Shown one piece after another: positions 38,681-46,500 of a stretch of DNA of 64,000 bases. Source of the stretch: Rossellomorea sp. AcN35-11 (lineage in GTDB: Bacteria > Bacillota > Bacilli > Bacillales > Bacillaceae_B); NCBI GenBank assembly GCA_030388825.1, contig CP128835.1, positions 558,001 through 622,000 on the forward strand, given 5' to 3'. Position numbers and translations under genes: made by a program. Position 1 is the stretch's first letter. Every line of letters starts with the position of its first letter. The notes beneath the pieces are model-generated. The model ran no database searches, had not been told where the DNA came from, and saw only the letters and a list, made by a program, of their open reading frames with translations.

Positions 38681-40237
38681 TTAGAATAATTTCGTTGTCC
38701 AGTTTTCACAGTTCCATACTTCTGTCGCCACATCCTGATAAAAGTCAGGCTCGTGACTGATTAAAAGAACGGTACCTTTGTATTCCTTCAAGGCTCGCTT
38801 AAGCTCTTCTTTTGCCTCCACATCCAAGTGGTTCGTCGGTTCGTCGAACACAAGGACGTTGGATTCTTTATTCATTAATTTACAGAGGCGCACCTTCGCC
38901 TTTTCGCCCCCGCTCAGTACTTCTACCTTGCTTTCGATATGCTTGGTGGTGAGACCGCACTTCGCAAGGGCAGCACGCACTTCCGCTTGATTAAATGATG
39001 GAAATTCGTTCCACACCTCTTCAATACATGTGTTATTATTTTTTGTCTTGATCTCTTGTTCAAAATAACCGATATGAAGATAATCCCCAAGCTCCACTGA
39101 ACCTGATATCGGCTTAATTTCCCCCAAAATGCTGCGCAATAAAGTCGTCTTACCGATTCCGTTCGCTCCTGATAAGGCAATCTTCTGCCCTCTTTCCATC
39201 TTCAGGTTGAGTGGCTTGGATAAAGGCTCGTCATACCCAATCACAAGGTCCTTCGTTTCAAAAATCACCCTGCCGGCGGTCCTAGCTTGTTTAAAATGGA
39301 ACTCAGGCTTCGGCTTATCAGCTGCCAGTTCAATCATGTCCATCTTGTCCAGTTTCTTCTGACGGGACATCGCCATATTACGCGTCGACACCCGGGCTTT
39401 GTTTCGCGCAACGAAATCCTTGAGCTCGGATATTTCCTGCTGTTGTCTCTTGAAGGCTGCTTCAAGCTGCTGCTTTTTCATTTCATGAACCCGTTTGAAT
39501 TCATGATAATCTCCGGCGTAACGGTTCAGCTCCTGATTTTCCATATGATAAATAAGGTTGATCACACTATTTAAAAATGGGATATCATGCGAGATCAGGA
39601 TAAACGCATTTTCATATTCCTGAAGGTAGCGTCTCAACCAGTTGATATGCTGCTCGTCAAGATAGTTGGTAGGCTCATCAAGTAATAGAATGTCCGGCTT
39701 TTCCAATAAAAGCTTAGCAAGAAGGACTTTCGTTCTCTGTCCCCCGCTTAAATCGTGGACATCCTTATCCAATCCGATATCATCCAATCCCAGACCACGT
39801 CCGATCTCTTCCACTTTAGCATCAATGATGTAAAAATCATTATTGGTCAGGGAGTCCTGGAGAGTCCCTGTTTCTTCAAGCAATTCCTCCAACTCTTCAG
39901 GAGTGGCTTCTCCCATTTTCCCAAACAGCTCATTCATCTCGGTTTCCATATCAAATAAGTATTGAAAAGCTGTCTTCAATACGTCACGAATGGTCATCCC
40001 CTGCTTAAGCTCGGCATGCTGATCCAAGTAACCGATCCTGATCCGCTTCGCCCACTCCACTTTTCCTTCGTCGGGCTCAAGTTTTCCTGTAATGATATTC
40101 ATGAACGTAGACTTTCCTTCTCCGTTTGCACCGATAAGGCCGATATGCTCACCCTTTAACAGACGAAAGGAAACGTCATTAAAAATCGCACGGTCACCGA
40201 AACCGTGTGTTAACTGTTGAACAGATAATAAACTCAT
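38681..40237 (-). CDS. ykpA: ABC-F family ATPase (YkpA/YbiT type)
   Basis: Soluble twin-ATPase that acts at the ribosome (translation factor class), not a transporter. First domain GANGEGKST near residue 37 with LSGGQRTKVLLAKLLLE near 155; an ABC-F linker rich in K/R/Q near 250-290; second domain GANGIGKTTLLRSI near 355 with LSGGEKAKVRLCKLM near 435. 518 residues, slightly shorter than B. subtilis YkpA. The linker is short, of the housekeeping rather than antibiotic-resistance type. Confidence 0.9.
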   Translation of the reverse strand: MSLLSVQQLTHGFGDRAIFNDVSFRLLKGEHIGLIGANGEGKSTFMNIITGKLEPDEGKVEWAKRIRIGYLDQHAELKQGMTIRDVLKTAFQYLFDMETEMNELFGKMGEATPEELEELLEETGTLQDSLTNNDFYIIDAKVEEIGRGLGLDDIGLDKDVHDLSGGQRTKVLLAKLLLEKPDILLLDEPTNYLDEQHINWLRRYLQEYENAFILISHDIPFLNSVINLIYHMENQELNRYAGDYHEFKRVHEMKKQQLEAAFKRQQQEISELKDFVARNKARVSTRNMAMSRQKKLDKMDMIELAADKPKPEFHFKQARTAGRVIFETKDLVIGYDEPLSKPLNLKMERGQKIALSGANGIGKTTLLRSILGEIKPISGSVELGDYLHIGYFEQEIKTKNNNTCIEEVWNEFPSFNQAEVRAALAKCGLTTKHIESKVEVLSGGEKAKVRLCKLMNKESNVLVFDEPTNHLDVEAKEELKRALKEYKGTVLLISHEPDFYQDVATEVWNCENWTTKLF

Positions 40238-40340
40238 ATAGTAAACACCTTTTCTTTATATACTAAAAATCACTCCCTTTATTATAAGGGTCATTTTCCT
40301 TAGAAGATAGAGGGAAATCAGCTGGTGTTTTTTTTCTTCC

Positions 40341-41457
40341 TTACCCGATGGCCCCGGCTACATCGTAGTCAGAAGGATCGAGTTCGGTGGGTTCACCCAG
40401 TACAAGCTTCGCAAGCTCCCAACCAAGATAAGGTCCGACTGTCAGTCCCGATGCCCCAAGACCGTTCGCTACCCATACACCCGTCAATCCCGGCATCGCC
40501 CCGAAAACCGGGAGGAATCCCGGGGTGAAAGGGCGAAAGCCCACCCTCGTTTCCAACACAGTACTATCATGAATGCCCGGTGCTACCTCCATGGCTTTGT
40601 GCAGCACTTCATATACACCACCTGCTGTCACCCGACGGTCGAATCCCCTATCATTCTCATGTGTGGCCCCCGCTACGACTCTTCCCTCAGGAAACGCAAG
40701 GAGGTACTGATCATTCGGCGGCATGACGACAGGCCACTCGTCCGTCCCATCTCCCTTTACTTCCAAATGGAGAATTTGGGCTTTTTTGGGAAGACACAAG
40801 AAAATTGATTCCCATGGGTTCAAAAAGTTCCCCTGCCCACGCTCCGGCCGTCACGATCACTCCGTCCGCTTCCAGCTTTTCATCCCCAATTTTGACACCT
40901 GTGATCCTGTCATGTTCGTTCATGAGGACGGCATCCCCATGACGGATGACTGCACCGTTTTTCACAGCCCCGTTCATTAGAGCATCCCGCAGTGCCCTTC
41001 CATCCACCCGAGCTGCTCCACTGACATGGACGGCCTGATATCCATCGGACAAAAGGGGAAAGCGCCGTTTGGTTTCCTCAGACGTAAGGATCGTAAGCTC
41101 ACCGATCTCAGGAGCATCCTGTCGGCGTTTTTCCGCTCTCTCCACCATTTTCCGAAGTTTAATCTCATCCGTATGGAGGCTGATCGCACCAACTCGCTTA
41201 TAACCGGTTTCGGTTTCCCCTTCTTCTTCAAGTTTCTGAATGATACTCGGATAATACCTCGCTCCACCTTTAGCCAGTCGATACCATACTTTATTACGCC
41301 GCTGTGATAACCACGGACAAACGATCCCTGCACCTGCTTCGGTTGCCTGTCCTGGATCTTGACGGTCCACAAGGGTCACCTCTACTCCAGCCCCGGCAAG
41401 GTGATACGCAGTAGAAGCCCCAAGGATTCCCCCGCCAACAACAATATATGATTTCAT
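40341..41457 (-). pseudogene. FAD-dependent oxidoreductase (DadA / glycine oxidase-like), one +1 frameshift
   Basis: Deaminating oxidase of amino acids by family. FAD site SYIVVGGGILGASTAYHLA (residues 3-21), GAGIVCPW, GVIVTAGAWAGELFEPMG near 225. The frame breaks at six T in 40782-40787 (plus). With one fewer, SSQKAQILHLEVKG follows and the second half includes WPVVMPPNDQYLLAF and the C-terminal VANGLGASGLTVGPYLGWEL. About 371 residues when repaired. Substrate unknown. Its upstream region is the palindromic repeat array. Confidence 0.85.
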
Positions 41458-41560
41458 TCAAAACACCTTTTCATCTCGTTTTTTCTTTATTTTACTTGAG
41501 AAGAAGGGTGAACTCAATGGCAGTCAGGGGGTGTGGGGTTGCTTTTTGTACCATGCTTTT

Positions 41561-41723
41561 TGTACCTGGTACATTCCTCCACTTCTGTACCTGGTACAAT
41601 CCCTCCCTTTTGTACCTGGTACATTCCTCCACTCCTGTACCTGGTACATTCACCCACTCCTGTACCTGGTACATTCACCCACTCCTGTACCTGGTACATT
41701 CACCCACTTCTGTACCTGGTACA
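41561..41723. repeat. seven-copy array of the palindrome TGTACCTGGTACA at an exact 25-bp period
   Basis: Copies begin at 41561, 41586, 41611, 41636, 41661, 41686 and 41711. The 12-bp spacers are C-rich and nearly alike (mostly TTCACCCACTCC or TTCCTCCACTTC), and a degenerate copy starts at 41547. Between the oxidase gene (minus) and the T-box of the symporter (plus). Reading frames through it are repetitive and have no ribosome site. Spacers are too short and too similar for CRISPR. Confidence 0.9.
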
Positions 41724-41805
41724 ATCACCCTCCACCACCCACCTCCCACAACTCCATAATCCCCCAACATATCCAGACAATTCTCAACACTTTTTTTTAA
41801 ATAGA

Positions 41806-41834
41806 TTGACAAGTTGTTTTGATTCATGATAAAA
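41806..41834 (+). promoter_or_regulatory. promoter of the T-box/symporter transcript
   Basis: -35 TTGACA (41806-41811); a -10-like GATAAA lies 16 bases later (41828-41833). The leader starts about 41840. Confidence 0.55.
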
Positions 41835-41849
41835 ATTGAATAACCTAAT

Positions 41850-42085
41850 ATTGAATAAGCTTTGAAGGAAACAAGTAGCAGACATCTCCCTGTTAAAGAG
41901 AGCCGGTGGTTGGTGGGAATCGGTACAAAGATGATCGGTGAATTTCGATTCCGGAGCTTCTTTTGACGAGATCAAAAGACGGTTAAGGCCGTTATGTGTG
42001 AAGAGTGATGAGGATTTGATTTCTCATAACTAGGGTGGTACCGCGATATTCAAATCGTCCCTACGATACGTAGGGGCGATTTTTT
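41850..42085 (+). promoter_or_regulatory. T-box leader, probable phenylalanine specifier, upstream of the Na+ symporter
   Basis: Stem I signatures AGTAGCAGA, AGAGAGCCGGTGGTTGGTG and ATCGGTAC, then GGTGAATTTCGATTCCGGAG with the specifier region. By the usual GAA-N-NNN layout the specifier is TTC at 41944-41946 (TTT one base earlier also encodes phenylalanine; TCG, serine, is the alternative if the lower helix is shorter). The T-box AGGGTGGTACCGCG is at 42032-42045, followed by the terminator CGTCCCTACGATACGTAGGGGCG and T-run. Expression of the transporter should rise when the cognate tRNA is uncharged. Confidence 0.93.
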
Positions 42086-42136
42086 ATTTTGTCTGGATAC
42101 ATCAGCCCGCATATAAAAACAGAAAGGAGAATGAGA

Positions 42137-43480
42137 ATGAGTCAACGTGAACAATGGTCATCCAAGATTGGCTTTATATTAGCGGCAGCCGGGTCTGCAA
42201 TCGGATTGGGGGCAATCTGGAAATTCCCGTATATTGCCGGGCAAAATGGAGGCGGAGCATTCTTCCTGATCTTTATTCTATTTACTTTACTACTCGGTCT
42301 TCCATTACTACTGGCTGAATTCTCTATCGGTCGGACGGCGGGGAGCAATGCCGTCGATTCCTATCGTAAGATTGCGCCCGGAACACGCTGGCACTGGGTA
42401 GGGATTCTTGGGATGATCACGTCCTTTATTTTACTTTCCTTCTACAGCGTAATCGGAGGATGGATCGTCGTTTATTTATTTAAAGCTGTGACCGGGCAAT
42501 TGAATGGTCTTTCTTCTGATCAATATGCTGAAGTATTCGGAGCTACGATTTCGAATCCCTTAACCAGTGTATTCGTTCAATTTCTGTTCATTATCATGAC
42601 AATCATCGTTGTGGCCAAAGGTGTTGAGAAAGGGATTGAACTCGCGAGTAAGATCATGATGCCTGCTTTATTTATTCTGTTCATCCTGTTAGTCATTCGG
42701 GCCGTGACCCTCGACGGAGCCATGGAGGGCATCACGTTCTTATTACAACCGGATTTTTCGAAAGTGACTTCGCAGACGATTTTAGAGGCGATGGGACAGT
42801 CGTTCTTTACCTTAAGTGTAGGTGTTTCGGTGATGGTGACATACAGTTCTTACCTGCCTAAGACTCAGAGTCTTCCCCGATCGGCCATTTCGATCGTGGG
42901 GATGAATATCTTTATCGTCCTGTTAGCAGGTTTGGCCATTTTCCCTGCAGTCTTTGCCTTTGATTTAGAGCCTGGAGCGGGACCGGTCCTCTTGTTTAAT
43001 GTTCTGCCGACCGTGTTCAGTCAGCTTCCTTTTGGGATGCTTTTCTTCATTGCATTCCTTGTGCTATTCTTGTTCGCTGCTTTAACATCTGCGTTCTCCA
43101 TGCTTGAAATCATCGTTTCGGTCATTTCGAAAGGGGAACCGGAAAAGCGCAGGAAGTGGTCTTGGATCATCGGCCTTGCCATTTTTACTTTCGGAATCCC
43201 GTCGGCTTTATCGTTCGGTGTACTGTCGGACATCACGCTTTTTGATAAAACCATTTTTGACTTAGCTGATTTTGCCGTGAGCAACGTGTTACTCCCCATT
43301 GGATCGTTGCTGATTGCACTATTTGTTCCCATGAAAATGAAGAAGACCGCACTATACGAAGAGTTGAAGCAAGGGAGCGGTTTAAAACGCGGACTGTTTG
43401 AAATCTGGTTTTTCCTGATCCGCTTTGTGGCTCCTATTCTAATCGTTGTGGTCATGTTGGATGTACTGGGACTGTTTTAA
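42137..43480 (+). CDS. sodium-dependent amino acid symporter (SNF family)
   Basis: 447 residues, about 11-12 membrane segments of the LeuT fold: [22 protein letters not shown] at the start (read in two parts), [21 protein letters not shown], then [15 protein letters not shown] near 245. Bacterial members carry leucine, tyrosine or tryptophan with Na+. The T-box suggests phenylalanine. ATG at 42137 is seven bases after AAAGGAG; the ATG at 42131 is too close. Confidence 0.9.
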   Translation: MSQREQWSSKIGFILAAAGSAIGLGAIWKFPYIAGQNGGGAFFLIFILFTLLLGLPLLLAEFSIGRTAGSNAVDSYRKIAPGTRWHWVGILGMITSFILLSFYSVIGGWIVVYLFKAVTGQLNGLSSDQYAEVFGATISNPLTSVFVQFLFIIMTIIVVAKGVEKGIELASKIMMPALFILFILLVIRAVTLDGAMEGITFLLQPDFSKVTSQTILEAMGQSFFTLSVGVSVMVTYSSYLPKTQSLPRSAISIVGMNIFIVLLAGLAIFPAVFAFDLEPGAGPVLLFNVLPTVFSQLPFGMLFFIAFLVLFLFAALTSAFSMLEIIVSVISKGEPEKRRKWSWIIGLAIFTFGIPSALSFGVLSDITLFDKTIFDLADFAVSNVLLPIGSLLIALFVPMKMKKTALYEELKQGSGLKRGLFEIWFFLIRFVAPILIVVVMLDVLGLF

Positions 43481-43482
43481 CG

Positions 43483-43516
43483 GGAAAGGGTCGACCTCTA
43501 AGAGGTCGACCCTTTT
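43483..43516. terminator. bidirectional terminator between the symporter and sodC
   Basis: AAAGGGTCGACCTCTTAGAG-type stem: AAGGGTCGACCTC / GAGGTCGACCCTT with a short loop and six T. Confidence 0.92.
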
Positions 43517-44026
43517 TTATCCCCCATACCCCATAATCACTCCGCATGCCAGCCGCTTCCCTGCATCTCCCGAAGGCTGTGACTGGAAGTCATCCGGATT
43601 CTGATGAATAATGATCCCCTTGCCTATCACGTCTTTCACTGTGAATTTATTGGTGAAAAAAGACATCTTGGCGTAGCCGTCGTTTGAGAACAGGACTGGA
43701 AAATCCCCTGCATGATGACCATGAGGCTGATTGGTCGGATTCCAATGTCCACCGGCAGAAGAGAATGGCTCCTTTGGATCCCCTATGTCGCAGACACCCT
43801 TTTCATGTATATGAAAACCATGGGGACCGATTGGTTTTTGATACCCTTCCCCTTCTTTATATGGGGGCAGTCCAGTTACTTCTGCAAAGACTTCCACACC
43901 TCTTTGGACTTCCCGAAAGAAAACATATCCTTGTAAACCTGGCGCTAACGGACCTCCCTGTATTTGGGCGTAGGCCATGGCAGGACCATTCCGATAATAG
44001 GGATAACCGTATTGATAATAGTTCAT
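43517..44026 (-). CDS. sodC: CuZn superoxide dismutase family protein
   Basis: Cu/Zn ligands are all visible: HGFHIHEKG near residue 67, GGHWNPTNQPHGHHAGDFP near 90, and C-terminal GDAGKRLACGVIMG. 169 residues from the ATG at 44026. No signal peptide or lipobox; the N-terminus is tyrosine-rich (MNYYQYGYPYYRN), more like a spore-associated or cytoplasmic form than the lipoprotein YojM. Whether it has dismutase activity is not known; several Bacillus members lack it. Confidence 0.88.
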   Translation of the reverse strand: MNYYQYGYPYYRNGPAMAYAQIQGGPLAPGLQGYVFFREVQRGVEVFAEVTGLPPYKEGEGYQKPIGPHGFHIHEKGVCDIGDPKEPFSSAGGHWNPTNQPHGHHAGDFPVLFSNDGYAKMSFFTNKFTVKDVIGKGIIIHQNPDDFQSQPSGDAGKRLACGVIMGYGG

Positions 44027-44103
44027 CACATGTTCACCGTCCTTCAAGACATTTTATGTGTCTGAACCCGGGAACATGATGAAATGTCAAGGGGGTCATT
44101 TTT

Positions 44104-44176
44104 AATCAAACGTTTGTTTAACACTAGATATCCTTGTCCTCCCAATGGTTTAGCACACTAATCAAACGTTTGTTTA
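44104..44176. promoter_or_regulatory. two identical 17-bp palindrome-containing sites
   Basis: AATCAAACGTTTGTTTA occurs at 44104-44120 and 44160-44176, 56 bases apart, with the core CAAACGTTTG. Typical of a TetR-family operator. They lie between sodC and ispA, which diverge. No TetR gene is in the window. Confidence 0.6.
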
Positions 44177-44355
44177 GTTTCCCCGTTCATTTAGTTTCTC
44201 TTTTATTGTCATTGAGGCCTTTATCCTCCTTTGTGACTGGTTTTATTTTCCTATTACCATTATCACTTTTCATTTTGTCCAAAAAATGTTATATTTTCAG
44301 AAACTTCAGATTTTTGACATTATCACTCAGTACCATTTTAAAGGAGGGATTGATC

Positions 44356-45318
44356 ATGCAATGTGAAATGAGGTTAATTCCCTATTTCATGGACGAAATG
44401 ATGGTGGATGCAAATGAAATTCCTAAAGGTGTCGACTTGATTCAAACACCCAGTATGTGGAAGAACGGGTACAAAGGAAAAGGTATGACCATCGCCATCC
44501 TGGACACTGGATGTGATGTGAACCACCCGGATCTTACAGGCAGGATAAAAGGAACTCGTAACTTCACGGATGATGACAACGGGGAAGGTGACAATGTCAC
44601 GGATTACAGTGGTCATGGTACCCATGTTGCCGGTACGATTGCTGCCAGTGAGAATGGGGATGGGGTGATCGGGGTTGCACCACTGGCCGATTTACTGATT
44701 ATTAAAGTACTGGCCGGTAGACGTGGAAGCGGGAAGTACGATTGGATCGTGAATGGCATCCTTTATGCCATTGAGCAGAAGGTGGATATCATTTCCATGT
44801 CCTTAGGCGGTCCTGCTGACTATCAACCCCTGCACGAAGCGGTTCAGAAAGCAGTAGATGCCAATATTCTCGTAGTTTGCGCTGCAGGGAATGAAGGTGA
44901 TTCGAACAGCAGCACCGATGAGTTCTCGTATCCTGCTTGTTACAATGAAGTCATTTCGGTGGGAGCCATCGACCTTCAAAGAAACTCTTCTTACTTTACG
45001 AATTCCAATAATGAAGTGGACCTAGTAGCACCAGGGGAAAAGATCTTGTCGACCATTCCCGGTGAAAAGTACGCTAAATTAAGTGGTACCTCCATGTCAG
45101 CCCCCCATGTGTCCGGAGCACTCGCCCTCATCAAAGAATTTGAGCAGGCAGCCTTTGATCGTCCATTATCGGAGAGCGAAGTATATGCCCAGCTCATCAA
45201 GCGTACAGTTCCCCTTGGATTCCCGAAAACACTGGAAGGGAACGGTTTGTTATTCTTGACCGCACCTGATTTGTTAAGAGAGCATTTAAGGAATATACCG
45301 TTGGCACAGATTGGATAA
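44356..45318 (+). CDS. ispA: intracellular serine protease (subtilisin family)
   Basis: 320 residues, start ATG at 44356 with AAAGGAGG eight bases upstream; the frame extends back to 44134 without support. The N-terminal MRLIPYFMDEMM contains the LIPY motif of the ISP inhibitory prosegment; there is no secretion signal. Catalytic triad: Asp in IAILDTGCD (about 48), His in GHGTHVAGT (about 85), Ser in GTSMSAPHVSGALA (about 250). Expected to degrade proteins in the cytosol in stationary phase or sporulation. Confidence 0.95.
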   Translation: MQCEMRLIPYFMDEMMVDANEIPKGVDLIQTPSMWKNGYKGKGMTIAILDTGCDVNHPDLTGRIKGTRNFTDDDNGEGDNVTDYSGHGTHVAGTIAASENGDGVIGVAPLADLLIIKVLAGRRGSGKYDWIVNGILYAIEQKVDIISMSLGGPADYQPLHEAVQKAVDANILVVCAAGNEGDSNSSTDEFSYPACYNEVISVGAIDLQRNSSYFTNSNNEVDLVAPGEKILSTIPGEKYAKLSGTSMSAPHVSGALALIKEFEQAAFDRPLSESEVYAQLIKRTVPLGFPKTLEGNGLLFLTAPDLLREHLRNIPLAQIG

Positions 45319-45360
45319 TGGTCATTGATTCCCCACAGGCTAGCCAAAATCGTTCAACTA

Positions 45361-45398
45361 AAAAAAAGAACAGTCGCCCTTGACTGTTCTTTTTTTGT
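45361..45398. terminator. bidirectional terminator between ispA and ykuS
   Basis: AAAAGAACAGTC / GACTGTTCTTTT stem, six-base loop, T-run on both strands. Confidence 0.92.
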
Positions 45399-45414
45399 GT
45401 TCTACAGTTGTCAC

Positions 45415-45654
45415 CTATTGCAGTCGGCTCTCCACCTGCTGGCAGACTTCATCAGCACTTAGTCCGCTGGCTTCGATGACAGATCCTTGAGTGGCTGCGT
45501 TTTGGATTCCCATCACATTAGAGTCCATCCCTGTCACTACGCAGCAGTCACAGCCGTTTGCATCTGTTTCCTGTTTTAATTCAACGACATCATGCCCCTT
45601 TTCACGTAAGGCTTGCACGACGTTTTGTAAGGATTGTTCAACACCAATTCTCAT
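45415..45654 (-). CDS. ykuS: UPF0180 family protein YkuS
   Basis: 79 residues: [20 protein letters not shown], then [20 protein letters not shown] near 40 and SADEVCQQV at the end. Conserved in Bacillus; function unknown. ATG at 45654 follows AGGAGGTG by eight bases. Confidence 0.92.
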   Translation of the reverse strand: MRIGVEQSLQNVVQALREKGHDVVELKQETDANGCDCCVVTGMDSNVMGIQNAATQGSVIEASGLSADEVCQQVESRLQ

Positions 45655-45722
45655 GCCTTTACACCTCCTGTATCTACATATAGGATTTTCTTTCATGGAT
45701 AAAGATATTCGTCATTTATTTT

Positions 45723-45872
45723 TTATTTACTTGTTTCCCGCTTTTTTTTCTGACTCTGATTCTTTGAATTCCCCACTTGGATATCAGAACCGAATTCCAC
45801 ATCATTTTTGGCCTTTTGCTTAGCCAATTGTTCAGATGTTTGGTCCTTGCTCATTTTACCCTGTTTAGACAT
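45723..45872 (-). CDS. very small basic protein, gamma-type SASP-like
   Basis: 49 residues from the ATG at 45872, seven bases after GGAGG. The segment TSEQLAKQKAKNDVEFGSDI resembles one repeat of gamma-type small acid-soluble spore proteins (Q/K-rich, then FGTEF), and the C-terminus is KKKRETSK. One repeat only, where SspE has two. Spore role is inferred. Confidence 0.55.
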   Translation of the reverse strand: MSKQGKMSKDQTSEQLAKQKAKNDVEFGSDIQVGNSKNQSQKKKRETSK

Positions 45873-46020
45873 TCTCATCCCTCCTCTGACTTTTATAGAA
45901 TTAGAATCCCCATTTACAGCCAAAATATTTGAAGAGCATTCGATTCATTGTAGAATGTTTATTTCTCACTTTTTGAGGGTAAAAAAACGATATAACAAAA
46001 AATAAAAGGGTGGTATTTAC

Positions 46021-46458
46021 ATGGATGACGCAAAGGTAAAAGAGTTAATCGATGGATTGAATGAGGATTTAGCGAATGAGTATGCTGCAGTAATCCTTTA
46101 CACAAACTACGCTGCTGTTGTAAGCGGCTTATATCGTCAAATCTTAAAGCCTTTCTTCGAAGAGGAAATTCCCGATGAACAAGGACACGCTTTATACTTA
46201 GCGGAAAAGATCAAAACATTGGGCGGAGAGCCAACGACCACTCCTGCTCCCGTTAAACAAACTGATAACGTAAAAGAAATGCTGGAGGAAGGCCGAAGAG
46301 CTGAAGCCGATACAATCGAACGTTATAAGAAGCGCAAGGAGCAGGCAGAAGAATTGGGTCTCGTTGAACTGAGCATCAAGCTTGATGATATGATTGCAGA
46401 CGAAACCCATCACCTTGAAGAATTCGACCGCTTACTTAAAGACCCTTCTTTCAACTGA
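46021..46458 (+). CDS. ferritin-like domain protein
   Basis: 145 residues forming four helices with iron ligands: LANEYAAVILYTNYAAVVSG near 18 (Glu), FFEEEIPDEQGHALYLAEKI near 45 (Glu and His), AEADTIERYKKRKEQAEELG near 98, and MIADETHHLEEFDRLL near 123 (Glu, His). The two EXXH motifs fit a Dps or bacterioferritin-like diiron site. A plain AAAGGGTGG precedes ATG. Probably iron storage or oxidative protection. Confidence 0.85.
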   Translation: MDDAKVKELIDGLNEDLANEYAAVILYTNYAAVVSGLYRQILKPFFEEEIPDEQGHALYLAEKIKTLGGEPTTTPAPVKQTDNVKEMLEEGRRAEADTIERYKKRKEQAEELGLVELSIKLDDMIADETHHLEEFDRLLKDPSFN

Positions 46459-46466
46459 TATCCACC

Positions 46467-46500
46467 AAAGAAGACCGCTGATTTACAGCGGTCTTCTTTG
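46467..46500. terminator. bidirectional terminator after the ferritin-like gene
   Basis: AAAGAAGACCGCTG / CAGCGGTCTTCTTT stem with a six-base loop, bounded by the helicase stop. Confidence 0.85.

Noticed and set aside
41561..41723. CRISPR array
   Set aside because: Repeats are 13 bp and spacers are 12 bp and almost identical; no cas genes nearby. It is a tandem repeat.
41448..41800. Overlapping reading frames on both strands encoding VPGTF/CTWY repeats
   Set aside because: They are translations of the 25-bp palindromic array in several frames, with no ribosome site and no conserved composition.
44134..44355. N-terminal membrane extension of the subtilisin
   Set aside because: The ATG at 44356 has AAAGGAGG at the right distance and begins with the LIPY prosegment of intracellular subtilisins; the extension covers the operator sites.
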